Positions 62,842 to 64,000 of a stretch of 64,000 nucleotides of DNA are shown piece after piece. The notes below the pieces were generated by a model. It was not told where the DNA came from, did no database searches, and saw only the letters and a program-made list of their open reading frames with translations. The stretch comes from Diplonema papillatum (Eukaryota > Euglenozoa > Diplonemea > Diplonemida > Diplonemidae), in contig JAPJBO010000009.1 in assembly GCA_030068145.1 (NCBI GenBank), positions 661,509 through 725,508 on the forward strand, given 5' to 3'. The position numbers and the translations under genes were made by a program. Positions within the stretch are counted from its first letter, which is position 1. Every line of letters begins with the position of its first letter.

Positions 62842-63772
62842 GGGACGTTTGAATCATTATATGGGCCGTCGACTGTCCGAATCCAGAAACCCACACCTGA
62901 TCTGGATCCAGATGTCAAATCCGGACTCACTTGGTATGTGGGTTTCCGTGTATAGCCCAAGGAACGCGTGTGGGTTTCTCAAAAGAAGGTTCCAAGGACC
63001 CCAAGGCCATGAATCACTGTACCCTGTGCTGTGGGACGTTTGAATCATTATACGGGCCGTCGACTGTCCGAATCCAAGAACCGACACCTGATTTGGATCC
63101 AGATGTCAAATCCAGACTCATTTGGTATGTGGGTTTCTGTGTATAGCCCAAGGAACGCGTGTGGGTTTCTCGAAAGAAGGTTCCAAGGGCCCCCGGGACC
63201 ATGAATCACTGTACTGTATGCTGTGGGGCGTTCGAATCATTTTACGGTCCGTCAACTGTCCAAATCCAGAAACCCACACCTGATCTGGATCCAGATGTCA
63301 AATCCAGACTCACCTGGTATGTGGGCTTCCGTGTATAGCCCAAGGGACGCGTGTGGGTTTCTCAAAAGAAGGTTCCAAGGGCTCCAAGGCCATGAATCAC
63401 TGTACTGTGTGCTGTGGGGCGTTTGAATCATTATACGGACCTTCGACTGTCCAAATCCAGAAACCCACACCTTATCTGGATCCAGATGTCAAATCCGGAC
63501 TCACTTGGCATGTGGGTTCCCGTGTATAGCCCAAGGAATGTGTGTGGGTTCCTCAAAAGAAGGTTCCAAGGACCCCAAGGCCATGAATCACTGTACCCGT
63601 GTGCTGTGGGACGTTTGAATCATTATACGGGCTTTCGACGGTCCAAATCCAAAAACCCACACCTGATTTGGATTCAGATGTCAGATCTGGACTCATTTAG
63701 TATGTGGGTTCCTGTGTATAGCTCAACGAACGCGTGTGGGTTTCTCAAAAGAAGGTTCCAAGGACCCCAAGC
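62842..63772. repeat. ~191-bp tandem repeats, 5 copies
   Basis: Units begin at 62842, 63033, 63225, 63416 and 63608 with GGG(A/G)CGTTTGAATCATTA. Each contains the palindrome ATCTGGATCCAGAT or a variant of it, and a TAGCCCAAGGAACGCGTGTG block. Divergence is low. The short ORFs inside are repeats of one another and not genes. The position downstream of the Helitron genes suggests a subterminal repeat array. Confidence 0.93.
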
Positions 63773-64000
63773 CAGCAAACCCATTCTTGATTCGGCCTGT
63801 GATTGATAATGAATCCCCTCCCAAAATTCCTGGTGAAAATGGCTTGGGGAAGGAATGTTGAAGCATTCTGGAGGCCGAAAAACTGTCAAAACGTTAAACC
63901 CACATATGGGATGAATCAAGATCGAAGATCTGGTTTCATTGGTGGCATAATTTTCTGGGTTTGGAGGGTTTTTAAAATAATTAAGACGTGGTACCCAAAA
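63773..64000. other. Right edge, no feature seen
   Basis: No gene or clear Helitron terminus (hairpin followed by CTRR) found. The element may extend beyond the window. Confidence 0.4.

Overview
The window looks like nuclear DNA of a unicellular eukaryote. Genes are sparse and interrupted by GT-AG introns of about 76 to 1050 nt. There are poly(A)-tailed retroelements, a Helitron-type transposon, microsatellites and minisatellites, and no operons or ribosome-binding sites. A ~95-nt fragment of 18S rRNA at 11590-11685 is clearly eukaryotic. Its GGAATGACACC stretch, where most eukaryotes have GGAAGGGCACC, is only a weak hint of a euglenozoan-like lineage. I cannot name the species.

Left part (1-32 kb): host-like genes and repeats. 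Three paralogous receptor-type proteins share an N-terminal membrane segment, a large extracellular region, a second membrane segment, a short HAMP/linker and a class III nucleotide-cyclase homology domain. They are a pseudogene at 963-3529, a two-exon gene at 19194-22092 (856 aa) and an intact single-exon gene at 27316-29931 (871 aa). All three lack the first metal-binding aspartate of true cyclases. Between them lie a five-exon coiled-coil/poly-Q gene (6157-10774), an ankyrin-repeat gene (12453-13505), two weaker minus-strand candidates, a 520-bp tandem duplication that carries a long hairpin, and several minisatellites.

Middle (32-40.7 kb): mostly non-coding or degenerate sequence, a (GT)73 tract, and an old copy of the retroelement 3' end that recurs further right.

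Retroelement nest (40.7-54.1 kb): A-tailed, 5'-truncated elements are stacked head-to-tail. A complete 7-kb non-LTR retrotransposon with a restriction-like endonuclease (one 2247-aa ORF: CCCH and C2H2 fingers, 2A-like motifs, reverse transcriptase, CCHC finger, PD-(D/E)XK endonuclease) lies between 28-bp target-site duplications. It is inserted in the coding region of a second retroelement. That second element encodes the C-terminal half of a ubiquitin-specific protease followed by an apparent SUMO-interacting motif.

Right end (54.4-64 kb): a Helitron-type element. Splice sites, reading phase and a downstream paralogue together support one six-exon gene of about 2186 aa: zinc fingers, HUH Rep, Pif1-type helicase and a C-terminal OTU-like domain whose nucleophile position is Ser. 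A separate two-exon gene for the zinc-finger module alone follows, then five ~191-bp tandem repeats.

The main theme is that two unrelated mobile elements side by side both carry deubiquitinase-type domains (USP and OTU), one with a SUMO-interacting motif. This suggests that interaction with the host ubiquitin/SUMO system matters to mobile elements in this genome.
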